This document shows positions 53,866-62,410 of a stretch of 64,000 nt of DNA, piece by piece. Source of the DNA: JACWAE01 sp963847595 (lineage in GTDB: Bacteria > Chloroflexota > Dehalococcoidia > SZUA-161); contig CAWKAJ010000002.1 in NCBI GenBank assembly GCA_963847595.1, positions 62,001-126,000 of the forward strand, read 5' to 3'. Position 1 is the stretch's first letter. Each line of letters starts with the position of its first letter. Both the position numbers and the translations under genes were made by a program. The notes beneath the pieces are model-generated. The model was not told where the DNA came from and ran no database searches. It saw only the letters and a program-made list of their open reading frames with translations.

Positions 53866-55124
53866 GTTCCCCTCCCTTGTCTTAAGGCTTGGCTATGCCC
53901 TGGCTTCAGGTTCAGCCATTCAGAGTAAGGTGCGCGCCTAAGAGTCCTATGGGACCAGGTTGCTCCAAAGCAGGGCAGAACCCGGAACTACCGACCCCGT
54001 CTCCCGCTGCCTTGTGCTATGGGCCGGCGTTTTCTCTAGCTTCCCTCTGCGCAGGTATGGTGTTGACCACGGCCCAACGAGCAGCAAGCCCACGACAGGG
54101 GTTCTTGAGTTAGTCCAGTGCCCGTTTGGAAGGCCCCTAGCCCCAAGCGTCTCCCCCGGTTCAGCGCAGCTAGTAACAGGGCGGGCGATTCTCCGGAGAC
54201 TACATTATACGACCTTCGCCCCAGTTTTCAAGAGCGGTTTCGCTGCTACTTTTGACCGGTCGAAGCCAGGCCACACGTGGAACAAAGGGGAAATCTCCCC
54301 GGCCACCCTGGCCAACACAGGGTGCCCCGCAAAGGAGGAGCCAATTCAACACATTTCCTGCCTGCCGGCATTATATTATGCCAAGTTAGCTCTGCTTTTG
54401 CTGGGGATTTCACTGGCACTTTGGTACTCCCTCAAGGGGGCTGACTATTTCGGACCTTGGGGAGAGCGCGGGGTTTGAGAAAGCGGGGTGCCCCTGGAGG
54501 AGGAGCCCAGGGCAGTACGCGAGGGCTTGCGGAGGGGAGAAACCTGGCACTGTGGCTGTTCTTGCCGCTCGGTGGCGCAGACGGTAGCTATTATGGCTGG
54601 GGGGAGACGTGGGCGGGTAGCCGGGTTTCTACGGCTTATCAGTCCAGAAGCACTCAGCCCATGGAGAGGTATGGCTCTCCTTCCTGATCATGCCGGCTTT
54701 GACCGGGGCTCCCTGGTCTCGCTGTTTCTCCCTCGCTCCGCATGATGAGCAGACACTCCCTAATTGGAGCGATGCGTTAATGTTTGGCACACGTATCATG
54801 GCCAAAGTTGGCCAGAGAGTCCTTAGCCTTCTGGCCAGGCTCGCGGATAAGGAGCCTATGGAACACGAGTCCCTCGAAGGGTCGGCAGAGGAAGCGGTTC
54901 CGCTCGGCGTTCCCGCAACAAATCATACTCCGCCGGGGCAGTCAAGCCGAGACAAGAGGGGGGAATGTGCTCCTAACGTGTTGAGTCTTGGAGCCCCATC
55001 ATCGTCAAGTTTAAGAAAGTGGTAAGCGAATAGCAGAGGCAAAGGGCAGGAGGGGCGGAGCGTAATGCCAATGCGGTACCGCAGAACGTCGGCCCCCTAG
55101 GTTCACTGGGAGCAGCGTCGCTAG
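53866..55124. other. Region between the divergent primase-like genes, no gene recognised
   Basis: 1.26 kb of mostly GC-rich sequence. Several frames exist but none has a recognised family, a consistent ribosome site or coding character; one ends in a hydrophobic stretch (ALYYAKLALLLLGISLALWY). GGGTGCCCC-type motifs next to GGAGGAGCC recur at 54319 and 54485. Because it separates divergent replication-protein genes, it could contain the element's origin or its decayed relic; no iteron array is evident. Confidence 0.4.
54204..54231 (-). promoter_or_regulatory. Near-consensus sigma-70 promoter for the leftward primase-like gene
   Basis: On the minus strand TTGAAA (54231-54226), a 16-base spacer and TATAAT (54209-54204). 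It lies 340 bases upstream of the 913-residue gene, implying a leader of about 330 bases with no evident frame of its own. Confidence 0.55.
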
Positions 55125-55373
55125 CTATTCTGAGTAGAAGTGCGGTTCGAGTTCGGTCTCAGGGATGTACCGCGCGGCTTGGCGCATAATAGCCCGTATT
55201 GTGCCGGGATCGAGCTCGGTGTGCAGAGGAATAGTCAGCGTCTGCTTTTCTCCGCTTTGGCCTATCCTGCGCAGTTTGACGTGGCTGCCCCTCTGGGAGT
55301 GGACATGAAAGCCAAACGCGGCCATGATGGTCAGCACCTGGCCTCCCGAGAGGCGCTTCAGCCTAGGGGACAA
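55125..55373 (-). CDS. hicA: HicA-type mRNA interferase toxin
   Basis: 82 residues from TTG 55373, overlapping the end of the antitoxin gene by 11 bases. Double-stranded-RNA-binding fold. LKRLSGGQVLTIMAAFGFHV, then QRGSHVKLRRIG with the catalytic His, and TIPLHTELDPGTIRAIMRQA are HicA hallmarks. Frame intact. It targets mRNA when not held by HicB. Lies just before the gap between the paralogous primase-like genes. Confidence 0.87.
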   Translation of the reverse strand: MSPRLKRLSGGQVLTIMAAFGFHVHSQRGSHVKLRRIGQSGEKQTLTIPLHTELDPGTIRAIMRQAARYIPETELEPHFYSE

Positions 55374-55590
55374 CCACAGGCTCCAACTCGAATGTCACCA
55401 AGAGCGATGGGTTAGGGGCGAGGTCGAAGTCAGCCAGGTCTTCGCCTTCAAGGTGCAGTGCCACCGCCTCCTGGAGATTTGAGATGGTTTCATCTAGGGT
55501 CTCGCCTTGGGTGACAACTGGTATCTCCAAGCACTCCGCAACATAATACTTCTCACCCTTATGCACAAATGCCTTGATCGAATGGCGCAC
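55363..55590 (-). CDS. hicB: HicB-type antitoxin
   Basis: 75 residues from GTG 55590 with GAGGGGG upstream. Reads KGEKYYVAECLEIPVVTQGE then TLDETISNLQEAVALHLEGE, the partial RNase-H fold of HicB. No separate DNA-binding domain is attached, so it is the short form. Antitoxin precedes toxin, an order seen in many hicBA loci. Confidence 0.88.
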   Translation of the reverse strand: MRHSIKAFVHKGEKYYVAECLEIPVVTQGETLDETISNLQEAVALHLEGEDLADFDLAPNPSLLVTFELEPVVVP

Positions 55591-55818
55591 AACTACCCCC
55601 TCTATTCGATACGGGTGTCGACTACTGCATACACCCTGTTGCTAAACATTTTAAACCCAGCTCATTGTTTCTGCAACTTGCTGTACCTTCTGGCACTGTG
55701 CAGATCGGGACAGGGTTCCTCTAAGCCTAATGTGTGGTCCCTGCCCTTTCTATAGGCGTCTCAGCAGAGGCAATTACCGAAAACCGCCAGAAAGCCCGCA
55801 TGTCCGTGTCGGTGATGA

Positions 55819-58344
55819 ATGAGCCTTGAGCTCCCTTCTGAAATAGTTGACATGTGTGTTATTTTGTGCGAGATTATCGACAGGGAATGTGAACATTCCA
55901 GGAATGAGGTCTATCGAATAAACTGCCGCCTCGTTCAGGGACTGAAGGGGGCAGATTTCCTACTTGCTCTGGATGCGCTTGCCTGGAGGGCGGGGATGCA
56001 GAAGCCGAAGCTAGGTGAGGGCGATATGAAGTGGGAGCTCAAACAGAGAGCCATTGAGGATGTCCTGGGCGCTACCGCCGATATCTACCACCGGGCCCTT
56101 GTGCAAGACAGGGCCTTCCTCCAACATCTACAAGCGAAGATGGCCTGGTCTGAAGAAACTATAAAGGAAGCCAAGCTAGGGCTGGCGCGGGGAACGGACC
56201 TGGCGGGGCATCTGGCTGCCCAGGGGTTCGATTTGAAGCTGGCAAAAGGGGCCGGGGTGGTGAAGCGGGACGGCAGGGCCTTCTTTGAGGGCAGGCTCGT
56301 AATACCCTATTTGGCTCAAGGCAGGGTGGTGTATATGTCAGGGTGGGCCCTGGAGGGTTCAAGCCTGCCCGAATGCCTGGGTCTCCCCGTGAGCAGATTG
56401 GTGCAGAGGGTGGCCTTTAATGCTGATGCCCTGCACGAGCAGGGGAAGCTGATCATCGTGGAGGGCTGGGCCAGCGCATTGACCCTGAAGCAGTGGGGCT
56501 ACGATGTCGTCTCCCTGGGGGGGACGGCCTTATCCGGGGAGGAGCTCCGGCTCTTGAAAGGCCACGACAGGATTTACCTTTGCTTCGACACTGGCCCCTT
56601 CGACAGGGCTGTGGCGGCGGCGAAGGGGATCGCAAGGCAAATGGGCATCGTGGCTCACCTGGTCGAGTTGCCGCAGGGCGCTAAAGACCCCCATGAATTT
56701 GCCCTCCAGGGCCATACCGGGGCTGAGTATGAGGAGCTATTGGAACGGGCGAGGTCCCTGCTTGACGTGATGCTGGAACGTGCTGCGGCCACCATAGGTG
56801 TGGAGCGAGGCAGCTACGAGAGAGATCTCTTCACCTGCATGCGCGGGCTAGGCGACCCCGATATCGAGCCCTATCGGCAGAAGGCGCTCCGGAGCCTGGG
56901 TATAAATGATCACGATTTCACGGTGTACCTTGTGGCGGCCAGGACTGGGGAAAGGATACCGCTGGAGGTCGCTACGCGGAACTTTGCCCCCGGCTCGTTC
57001 TTGGAGCTACACCCTGCCCTGGATTACTCGGCCCAGGTGGGGGTGCTCGCCGCAGCTTGGGATGAGGTCATTGGCAACAGGGCTGTTACCAGGCTCTATC
57101 TGATCACCAGCAACAGGGAGAAGCTGGAGTGGGACGGGCGCCCGCTCCAGCTCTATGGCAAACGCGTGATACTCCGGAGCGAGCCCAGGGCTCCCTATGA
57201 GAAGCGCTGGAGGGAGGCAGATATCGAGAGGTTCCTGGCGGGAGATGACCCGGATCCTGGCCAAACCTTCAATCGGTTGCTGGAAGCAGTGCAGCGTCAC
57301 ATAGGCTTCAAGGAGGCGACAAAGGCGGAGCTCCTGTCCATATGGTGCATGGGCAGCTATCTGTTCCCCCTTTTCGGCGCATATCCCTACTTGCATCTCT
57401 ACGGCCCCCAGGGCTGGGCCAGGACGCAGACCATGGCGCTGGCGACCAGGGTGGCCTGCAACATGGTGCCCTCATCTGCCGTCGCACCCCGCAACATGTT
57501 CAGGTTGGTGCAGTACTCCCGCTGTGGCCTGGCTCTGGATGAGGTAGAGAACCTGAGGGGATCCCCACACCAGGGTGCCCAGGACCTGCTCAGGTTCCTC
57601 AGGGCTGGATACAAGGAAGACGGGCGAGCCGAGGTATGGGAAGACGAGCCTGGCCAGGGATCACACCTCAGACTGCGCGAGGCCTATAGTCCCAAGATCG
57701 TTGCCAGCACAGGTGACATAGAGGATATCTTGGCTGGCAGGTGCATCCCCCTAGATATGCGGAGCAGCGAAGGTGCCGGCAGCAGCGGGCTCGAGCTTTC
57801 GGACGATGCCGAGGACTGGCCCGGCATCAGGCACGAACTCTACTGCTTTGCCCTGGGCCACTTCCAGGAGGTGAGGCGGCTATACCTCGATGACGCTGCC
57901 ATCAATATTTCCCTGGAGAGGGACAATGAACTGTGGCTGCCCCTGCTCGCCGTGGCCAAATTCCTGGAGGAGCGCGGGGCCGACGGCGTGTGGGATAGAA
58001 TGATGAGGTACGCCGTCGACGCGTGCGGCTCTGCCTCAGAGGGACTGACCCGGGAATTCGACGTTGCCCTGATCAGGGCACTGGAGTCCAAGCTGGGGAG
58101 GTCTCAAGTCGAAGCTGAATGGGTCTATGCCTCCAGCCTTGAATTGAAGGTTCGCGCCGCTACGGGGGGACGGTATTCCCGGCAGCAGGTGGCGCACCGG
58201 GTGGGAGCCAGGCTGAGGGAGCTGGGGTTCTTAAGCGAGCCCGGATCGAAGGAGTCGACACAAAGGAGTGTGAGGTACCTTATTCATCCCCAGGATGTGA
58301 GGGATGCCCGCGGTAGGTATGGACTCAAGTCGGTGCGGTTTTAG
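55819..58344 (+). CDS. Primase/helicase-like replication protein, paralogue 2 (TOPRIM Glu kept, zinc finger and Walker A lost)
   Basis: 841 residues, aligns with paralogue 1 from about LVQGLKGADFLLALDALAWR onward. The first 35 residues (MSLELPSEIVDMCVILCEII) are unrelated to the CHC2 zinc finger, although a CGPCPF motif in another frame just upstream (near 55731) may be its relic. The TOPRIM-like part keeps the Glu in KLIIVEGWASALTL and has YLCFDTGPFDRAV, with DTG where DxD is expected. The P-loop reads YGPQGWARTQTM, lacking the Lys; Walker B LALDEVENLRG is kept. The frame is intact despite these changes, suggesting it is still under selection or only recently inactive. Confidence 0.78.
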   Translation: MSLELPSEIVDMCVILCEIIDRECEHSRNEVYRINCRLVQGLKGADFLLALDALAWRAGMQKPKLGEGDMKWELKQRAIEDVLGATADIYHRALVQDRAFLQHLQAKMAWSEETIKEAKLGLARGTDLAGHLAAQGFDLKLAKGAGVVKRDGRAFFEGRLVIPYLAQGRVVYMSGWALEGSSLPECLGLPVSRLVQRVAFNADALHEQGKLIIVEGWASALTLKQWGYDVVSLGGTALSGEELRLLKGHDRIYLCFDTGPFDRAVAAAKGIARQMGIVAHLVELPQGAKDPHEFALQGHTGAEYEELLERARSLLDVMLERAAATIGVERGSYERDLFTCMRGLGDPDIEPYRQKALRSLGINDHDFTVYLVAARTGERIPLEVATRNFAPGSFLELHPALDYSAQVGVLAAAWDEVIGNRAVTRLYLITSNREKLEWDGRPLQLYGKRVILRSEPRAPYEKRWREADIERFLAGDDPDPGQTFNRLLEAVQRHIGFKEATKAELLSIWCMGSYLFPLFGAYPYLHLYGPQGWARTQTMALATRVACNMVPSSAVAPRNMFRLVQYSRCGLALDEVENLRGSPHQGAQDLLRFLRAGYKEDGRAEVWEDEPGQGSHLRLREAYSPKIVASTGDIEDILAGRCIPLDMRSSEGAGSSGLELSDDAEDWPGIRHELYCFALGHFQEVRRLYLDDAAINISLERDNELWLPLLAVAKFLEERGADGVWDRMMRYAVDACGSASEGLTREFDVALIRALESKLGRSQVEAEWVYASSLELKVRAATGGRYSRQQVAHRVGARLRELGFLSEPGSKESTQRSVRYLIHPQDVRDARGRYGLKSVRF

Positions 58345-58428
58345 CCTAGGGGGGCGCTCTTGGCACACGTAGACATAAGCTGTATAACGAAGCCGTAGGA
58401 ATGATAGACAAATATACGGAGCATCGAT

Positions 58429-58635
58429 ATGTCAAAGATGACCGTCGTCATTGATGACAAGTTGCTGGACGAGGCGATGCGCGTGAGCGGAGCCAAGACT
58501 AAGAAACAGGCCATCGCCACCGGGCTCGAAGAGTTAATCCGCAGAAAGTACTTAGAAGATTTGCGCCAAGAATTGGGCACATTCGAACTCGCCCTTTCTT
58601 CAGGGGATCTGGAGAAGCTGAGGCACGAGCAGTAA
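58429..58635 (+). CDS. vapB: VapB-type antitoxin
   Basis: 68 residues. MSKMTVVIDDKLLDEAMRVS then GAKTKKQAIATGLEELIRRK matches the short VapB (DUF2191) ribbon-helix-helix family, followed by a toxin-binding tail. ATG 58429 has GGAG eight bases upstream. It is followed by a broken vapC. Confidence 0.85.
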   Translation: MSKMTVVIDDKLLDEAMRVSGAKTKKQAIATGLEELIRRKYLEDLRQELGTFELALSSGDLEKLRHEQ

Positions 58636-58639
58636 TCTG

Positions 58640-59043
58640 GTGCTCATCGACACCTTGGTTTGGATTCTGGCTCTCGGGAAACCTCCACTGGCGAGATAAG
58701 GGATGAGGTAGCACACCTGCTGGCGGAGAACAGGGTAGCTATTGTCCCAGTGATACGTCTCGATCTATTAGGGGGAACGAAACCACTGGATGATTTTAAC
58801 CGCCTGCAGAGCCGCCTCAATGCCCTTCACCAGATGGCTGCAGATGAAGCCATCTGGGAGACAGCGATTCAGCTTGCCTTCAGATTACGACAGGGAGGGA
58901 AGATGATCCTTTATACTGATTTACTCATTGCCTCGGCTGCCATCGTTAACAGCTGTACGCTTCTTCACTGTGACAGGCACTTTGATCTGATGGCTGAGCA
59001 TACCCGTTTGAACATGAGAAGCCTTGTTTCTATTGTAGGGTAA
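58640..59043 (+). pseudogene. VapC-type PIN-domain toxin with early frameshift
   Basis: Begins GTG at 58640: VLIDTLVWILAL carries the first PIN Asp, then the frame runs out (GKPPLAR, stop). One base inserted near 58675 restores RETSTGEIRDEVAHLLAENR, PVIRLDLLGGTKPLDDF, MILYTDLLIASAAIVNSCTL then LHCDRHFDLMAEHTRLNMRS, the rest of the PIN fold. So a one-base deletion in the CTCTCGGG stretch inactivates the toxin, or it is a sequencing error. Confidence 0.78.
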
Positions 59044-59253
59044 CGGACCATCACAGAGTCTTCGTAGCTACCCCCAACCGGAATGGGCTCGAAGTCATTA
59101 ACGAATGCCTGGAATCATTTTAAGAGGTAACCTACCCCAATCATAAGGTTCATGATGCCAATATGCCGTGTTCGCTGACCATGAGCAACCTGCGGAGTTT
59201 CTGCCAAGCCATACCTTCAAGGAATCGCATGCTCGGTGGGGTAACCCCCACCG

Positions 59254-59566
59254 TTAGGTATAAATAGGTGTGATCCTATCGCCTGGATCAATGCCATAAT
59301 ATACACCAGCCAAGTTACGAACATTTTTTGCCACCTCCTCGGCCTGAATGAGTGTTGGCTTCTGCCACTACAACTCATTAGACTACGGTACGAGGAGCAA
59401 TACATCAGCGAGATTCTTATTTTCTATAGAGAGAGGGCCGCTAGAAATAGTGACCTGAGTCGTTGGTTTCCTTTGGCTTACGATTGCGACCTCCCCGGGG
59501 TATCCGGCAGTAATGAAGTACTGTTCAAGCATGGTGGAAGATAACGGCTTTGTTACGCTAACGTTC
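59254..59566 (-). pseudogene. Protein fragment interrupted by two in-frame TAG codons
   Basis: One frame reads TKPLSSTMLEQYFITAGYPG, SQRKPTTQVTISSGPLSIEN, KNLADVLLLVP, TAG, SNEL, TAG, WQKPTLIQAEEVAKNVRNLA and GVYYGIDPGDRITPIYT. The TAG codons are at 59385-59383 and 59370-59368. Protein-like composition continues on both sides. I do not recognise the family. It abuts the gyrA fragment without a start codon of its own. An overlapping frame with a GAGGAGGTGG site and ATG 59324 (MFVTWLVYIMALIQAIG) is also possible but less protein-like at its end. Confidence 0.45.
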
Positions 59567-59568
59567 TT

Positions 59569-59667
59569 GGTATTTGCCCAGAACTTCGCCGACGATACGC
59601 GCGCTCTTCTTATTAGGGACTGTTGTAGTGCAGTCCCATGTCGCTTAAGGCGCAAAGTATTCTGCGT
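59569..59667 (-). pseudogene. 99-bp diverged copy of the 5' part of gyrA
   Basis: Matches gyrA 46882-46979 (codons about 43-75, RRILYALNDMGLHYNSPYKK and onward) at about 90% with one extra base that shifts the frame (CCCTAATAAG against CCCTATAAG). Both ends of similarity are abrupt. Same orientation as gyrA, 12.7 kb away. Confidence 0.88.
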
Positions 59668-59718
59668 GCATCCGAATGAGATGACGTTACAAGGGGGGCG
59701 ATGCTGGCCCTTTTGTCA

Positions 59719-61233
59719 TCACCAGAAATAGGGCGTGCCCAGCGCCCTGATATTTGCGATAAGTATCATTATCTTGGCAAGGATTTCAGCTATTATCCTC
59801 CCAACACCAGTGCCTACGAGGGCGGTGATTGTTCGGTCAGCGTATTTGGTAGACCAGGCAATGAAGGTGTCCCAATTGGCCACAAAGCCACCCGGCGGTT
59901 GGTCAGGGACATCGCCCCCCGGCGTTCGCAACACCACGAAGCACAGTCTCGCTGTTTTAAAAGACTGGCCTTCCGGATTGGGCAGTGCGATCAGTCCTGA
60001 GGTCAGGATATAGAACTGGGTATCGTTACCAGTTATCCAGGTACCTGTGAAGGTGGATGACTCTCCTGTCACCTCTTGCCTGAGGTAGAACAGTGTTCTT
60101 ACCCTGCTTCCGTACAGGTCAACTGGTACTATCTCAGGGGTAGCATTGCCTACCTGGAGTGTAAGGTTCCCCAACGCATGCACTGAGAAGCTCTGGGAAC
60201 CATTGCCTCTTTCAACTTGTGTAGCATAGCCGACTAGTGTAGCAGAAGCGACATCTCCGTAGCTGGTGCACCAGCCCCACCCCTGAAGGTAAAGATGCAC
60301 GGCGGTAGTGAAGTCGTAGTAGGTGCTATTGCCAGGGCTGACTGTGGTGTGGCCGTTAGTATCCGTCGAACTTACCTCATAGTAATACAAAGTAGCTGGG
60401 GCAAGTCCGGTCAGATTAACGAGATGGTTGGTGGTAAGATTGCCGCTGTATAGTGTAGAGCCCAGGGCGGTGCTGTTCCCATAGTTAACTGTGCTATCAC
60501 TTGGCTGGTCGGTTGTCCAGGTTATGGTGGCTGAGGTGTCGGTTATGTTCCCAGCATTTACTCCTGATATCATAACACCTGTTGTTAAGCTATAAAAAGC
60601 ATCGTTGTTGTTATCTATCGTGACGTTACCGTATGGATTTGCTGAGCTTACCTCGAAATGATACAAGGTACTGGGAGTGAGTCCAGTCAAGATTATGGAG
60701 TGGTTCAAAACAAAACTGCTGTCATAAGCTGCTGAGTCCAACAGCAAGTCGGTGCCATAACTAACTGTGCTGTTGGCGAGACGGTCAGTCGACCAGGTTA
60801 TGATTGCTGAATTATAGGTTATGTTCCCTACATTGACCCCTGAGATTGTGGGAGGGTATGGGTCTGTGGTGAAATTGCCTGTATCGCTAACTGCAGAGTT
60901 CCCAACAGAGTCCGTTGAGCTTACCTCATAATAATAAAGAGTGGCCAGATCGAGTCCGGTTAAAGTTATGGTGTGGTTTCCGACAAACTCGCTGTCAGAT
61001 ACAATAGTGCCTAGATCAGTTGTATTACCGTAGTTTACAGTGCTATTGGCTAGCTCGTCGGTGGTCCAGGTGATGGTAGCCGTGGTTTCAGTTATGTTCC
61101 CCGAACTAACCCCCGATATCGCCAGCGGACTGGCTGAGGCCGGGGAAGCTATTAGCCACAACAGGAGTAATGCCACTATTGTGGCTATTGCCGGTTTATG
61201 CTCGCGCAGTCGAGCTTTCCCCCAGCCTTTCAT
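59719..61233 (-). CDS. Secreted fibronectin-type-III-repeat surface protein
   Basis: 504 residues. Signal peptide: basic N-terminus, hydrophobic IATIVALLLLWLIA, and an Ala-rich cleavage-site region (SPASAS). Three repeats of about 95 residues follow, each with SGVxxGNITxxxAxITWxTD, STVxYG and LTGLxxxTLYxxEVSS, which is FnIII-like and common in archaeal and Chloroflexota envelope proteins. From about residue 310 an unrelated domain with QGWGWCTSYGDVASATLVGY; near the C-terminus a hydrophobic helix (IIAEILAKIMILIANI) may anchor it. GGGAG precedes ATG 61233. Likely cell-surface adhesion or envelope role. Confidence 0.75.
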   Translation of the reverse strand: MKGWGKARLREHKPAIATIVALLLLWLIASPASASPLAISGVSSGNITETTATITWTTDELANSTVNYGNTTDLGTIVSDSEFVGNHTITLTGLDLATLYYYEVSSTDSVGNSAVSDTGNFTTDPYPPTISGVNVGNITYNSAIITWSTDRLANSTVSYGTDLLLDSAAYDSSFVLNHSIILTGLTPSTLYHFEVSSANPYGNVTIDNNNDAFYSLTTGVMISGVNAGNITDTSATITWTTDQPSDSTVNYGNSTALGSTLYSGNLTTNHLVNLTGLAPATLYYYEVSSTDTNGHTTVSPGNSTYYDFTTAVHLYLQGWGWCTSYGDVASATLVGYATQVERGNGSQSFSVHALGNLTLQVGNATPEIVPVDLYGSRVRTLFYLRQEVTGESSTFTGTWITGNDTQFYILTSGLIALPNPEGQSFKTARLCFVVLRTPGGDVPDQPPGGFVANWDTFIAWSTKYADRTITALVGTGVGRIIAEILAKIMILIANIRALGTPYFW

Positions 61234-61432
61234 GTGCTCCCGTCCTTCTCAATTCGCCAGCAAGGAATTGCTCGGCATTTATGTCAATTGCCTACTCACC
61301 GAGCCTCAAGGTAAGGATACCACGAAGTGTAGCAGAAAGAACGTATATGGTCAAGTTATGTAATATGGGAGCGTTTTTGAGCCCTTCCCACGTTTTATTT
61401 CCAGTTCATCGGCGTGGGCTATTGCGCAGACG

Positions 61433-61696
61433 TTAGCCCGAGTGATGCTGCATGATGTTCGCAAGGGCACTAAGGATACCGCCGAAGTTCTGCAGCAGAG
61501 GGCCGAGATGGTTAATCAAAGGTGCGAAGGCCAGGTTGAATACCATTGTTGAGCCACTGGCTGCTCCGAACCCTGAATAAGGACTGTTGAGGATGTCTTG
61601 TGCGTTCATCCCGAGGCGTGTGCCGGTCTCCATAAGTATGGTGCCAAGTGTACTCAGATAGCCTATGATTGATTCTAACACCTGTTCCACCCCCAT
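61433..61696 (-). CDS. Short hydrophobic protein, member A of a small local family
   Basis: 87 residues, no recognised family. MGVEQVLESIIGYLSTLGTI at the N-terminus; hydrophobic, Gly-rich C-terminal half with FAPLINHLGPLLQNFGGILS ending ALANIMQHHSG. The P[LW][IV]xxLGxx...LSAL pattern is shared with member B (PWVTNLGAICTGLANFLSAL). Few charges, no Cys pair. CAGGGAA lies just before ATG 61696. It may be a membrane-active or secreted peptide without a signal sequence; function unknown. Confidence 0.5.
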   Translation of the reverse strand: MGVEQVLESIIGYLSTLGTILMETGTRLGMNAQDILNSPYSGFGAASGSTMVFNLAFAPLINHLGPLLQNFGGILSALANIMQHHSG

Positions 61697-62054
61697 TTCC
61701 CTGTAAGTTTGGTTTTTTGCCTCACCAAATCATTTAACTATGCTTGGAGGCCTGACACATCATGGGGACTCTCATTTTATGTAGTAGGGATGGCTCTGGA
61801 AAAAGTGTTACCTAGTTACGAGTTTGCCTTGGCCACGGTTCGTGGTTTTACGCAGTGGGGGTGAACTAAGGTACTCTCTGAGAAATGGCTCTCTGGTGCT
61901 TGTTCAAGGATGAAGGGAAAATAGAAGAAGCTTTGATTTGAGGTGGGCGTATCGGTAGGTGCGAAAATCCGCAGTTTCCGGTTCGGCTTTGTAACTTTCA
62001 GGGTGCCATTATGATAGGTTAGCTTTGGATCCGGTGCCGATTAGCCGTCTTTGA
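61697..62054. other. Intergenic gap between small proteins A and B
   Basis: About 360 bases with no convincing frame or repeat. It probably contains the promoter of protein A on the minus strand, and the terminator of protein B lies at its right edge. Confidence 0.4.
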
Positions 62055-62091
62055 ATAAAGGAAAGGGGGAGACTCTCCCCCTTTCCTTTAT
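62055..62091. terminator. Perfect 18-bp hairpin
   Basis: ATAAAGGAAAGGGGGAGA, one base, then TCTCCCCCTTTCCTTTAT. It lies about 105 bases past the stop of small protein B on the minus strand. A-rich on one outer side and T-rich on the other, so it can terminate in both directions. Confidence 0.75.
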
Positions 62092-62194
62092 CGTACTGAA
62101 GCTTCAAGGACACTTCGAGCCGTAACCTATTGAAGTGGCGCGAACCTTGCTCGCAAAATTAGAACTTGCCCAGCCGAGTATCCGGGCTCACCGC

Positions 62195-62410
62195 CTAGAG
62201 AGCACTCAGGAAGTTAGCTAATCCAGTGCAAATGGCGCCCAGATTAGTGACCCAAGGCATAACAAAACCTGTGAGAGCCGCGGTGGACAATGGCATAGGT
62301 CCCCCATACTGAGCAGGCATGTTGACCGTAAGGCTCAGCAAGGTACCCATCTGGGCCAAGGACGGTGAAAATGCCGCGGCCAATTGGTCAAGACTTTCAA
62401 GTATACCCAT
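62195..62410 (-). CDS. Short hydrophobic protein, member B of a small local family
   Basis: 71 residues. MGILESLDQLAAAFSPSLAQ then MGTLLSLTVNMPAQYGGPMP and TGFVMPWVTNLGAICTGLAN FLSAL. Only two or three charged residues, all near the N-terminus. ATG 62410 follows a perfect AAAGGAGGTGA site, which points to high expression. The C-terminal half is similar to members A and C. A strong hairpin terminator lies downstream, so it is its own transcript. No named family recognised. Confidence 0.62.
   Translation of the reverse strand: MGILESLDQLAAAFSPSLAQMGTLLSLTVNMPAQYGGPMPLSTAALTGFVMPWVTNLGAICTGLANFLSAL

Noticed and set aside
53960..54478. 172-codon plus-strand frame with a hydrophobic C-terminus
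   Set aside because: No start signal, and a strong opposite-strand promoter lies inside it; the composition is not protein-like until the last 30 residues. Not called as a gene.
54457..55025. Overlapping frames between the primase-like genes (76 to 111 codons)
   Set aside because: No ribosome sites, no recognisable composition or family; GC-rich sequence gives open frames by chance.
51124..58344. Idea that the two primase-like genes are one inverted repeat made by misassembly
   Set aside because: The proteins differ widely in sequence and in motifs, so they are old paralogues, not an assembly mirror.
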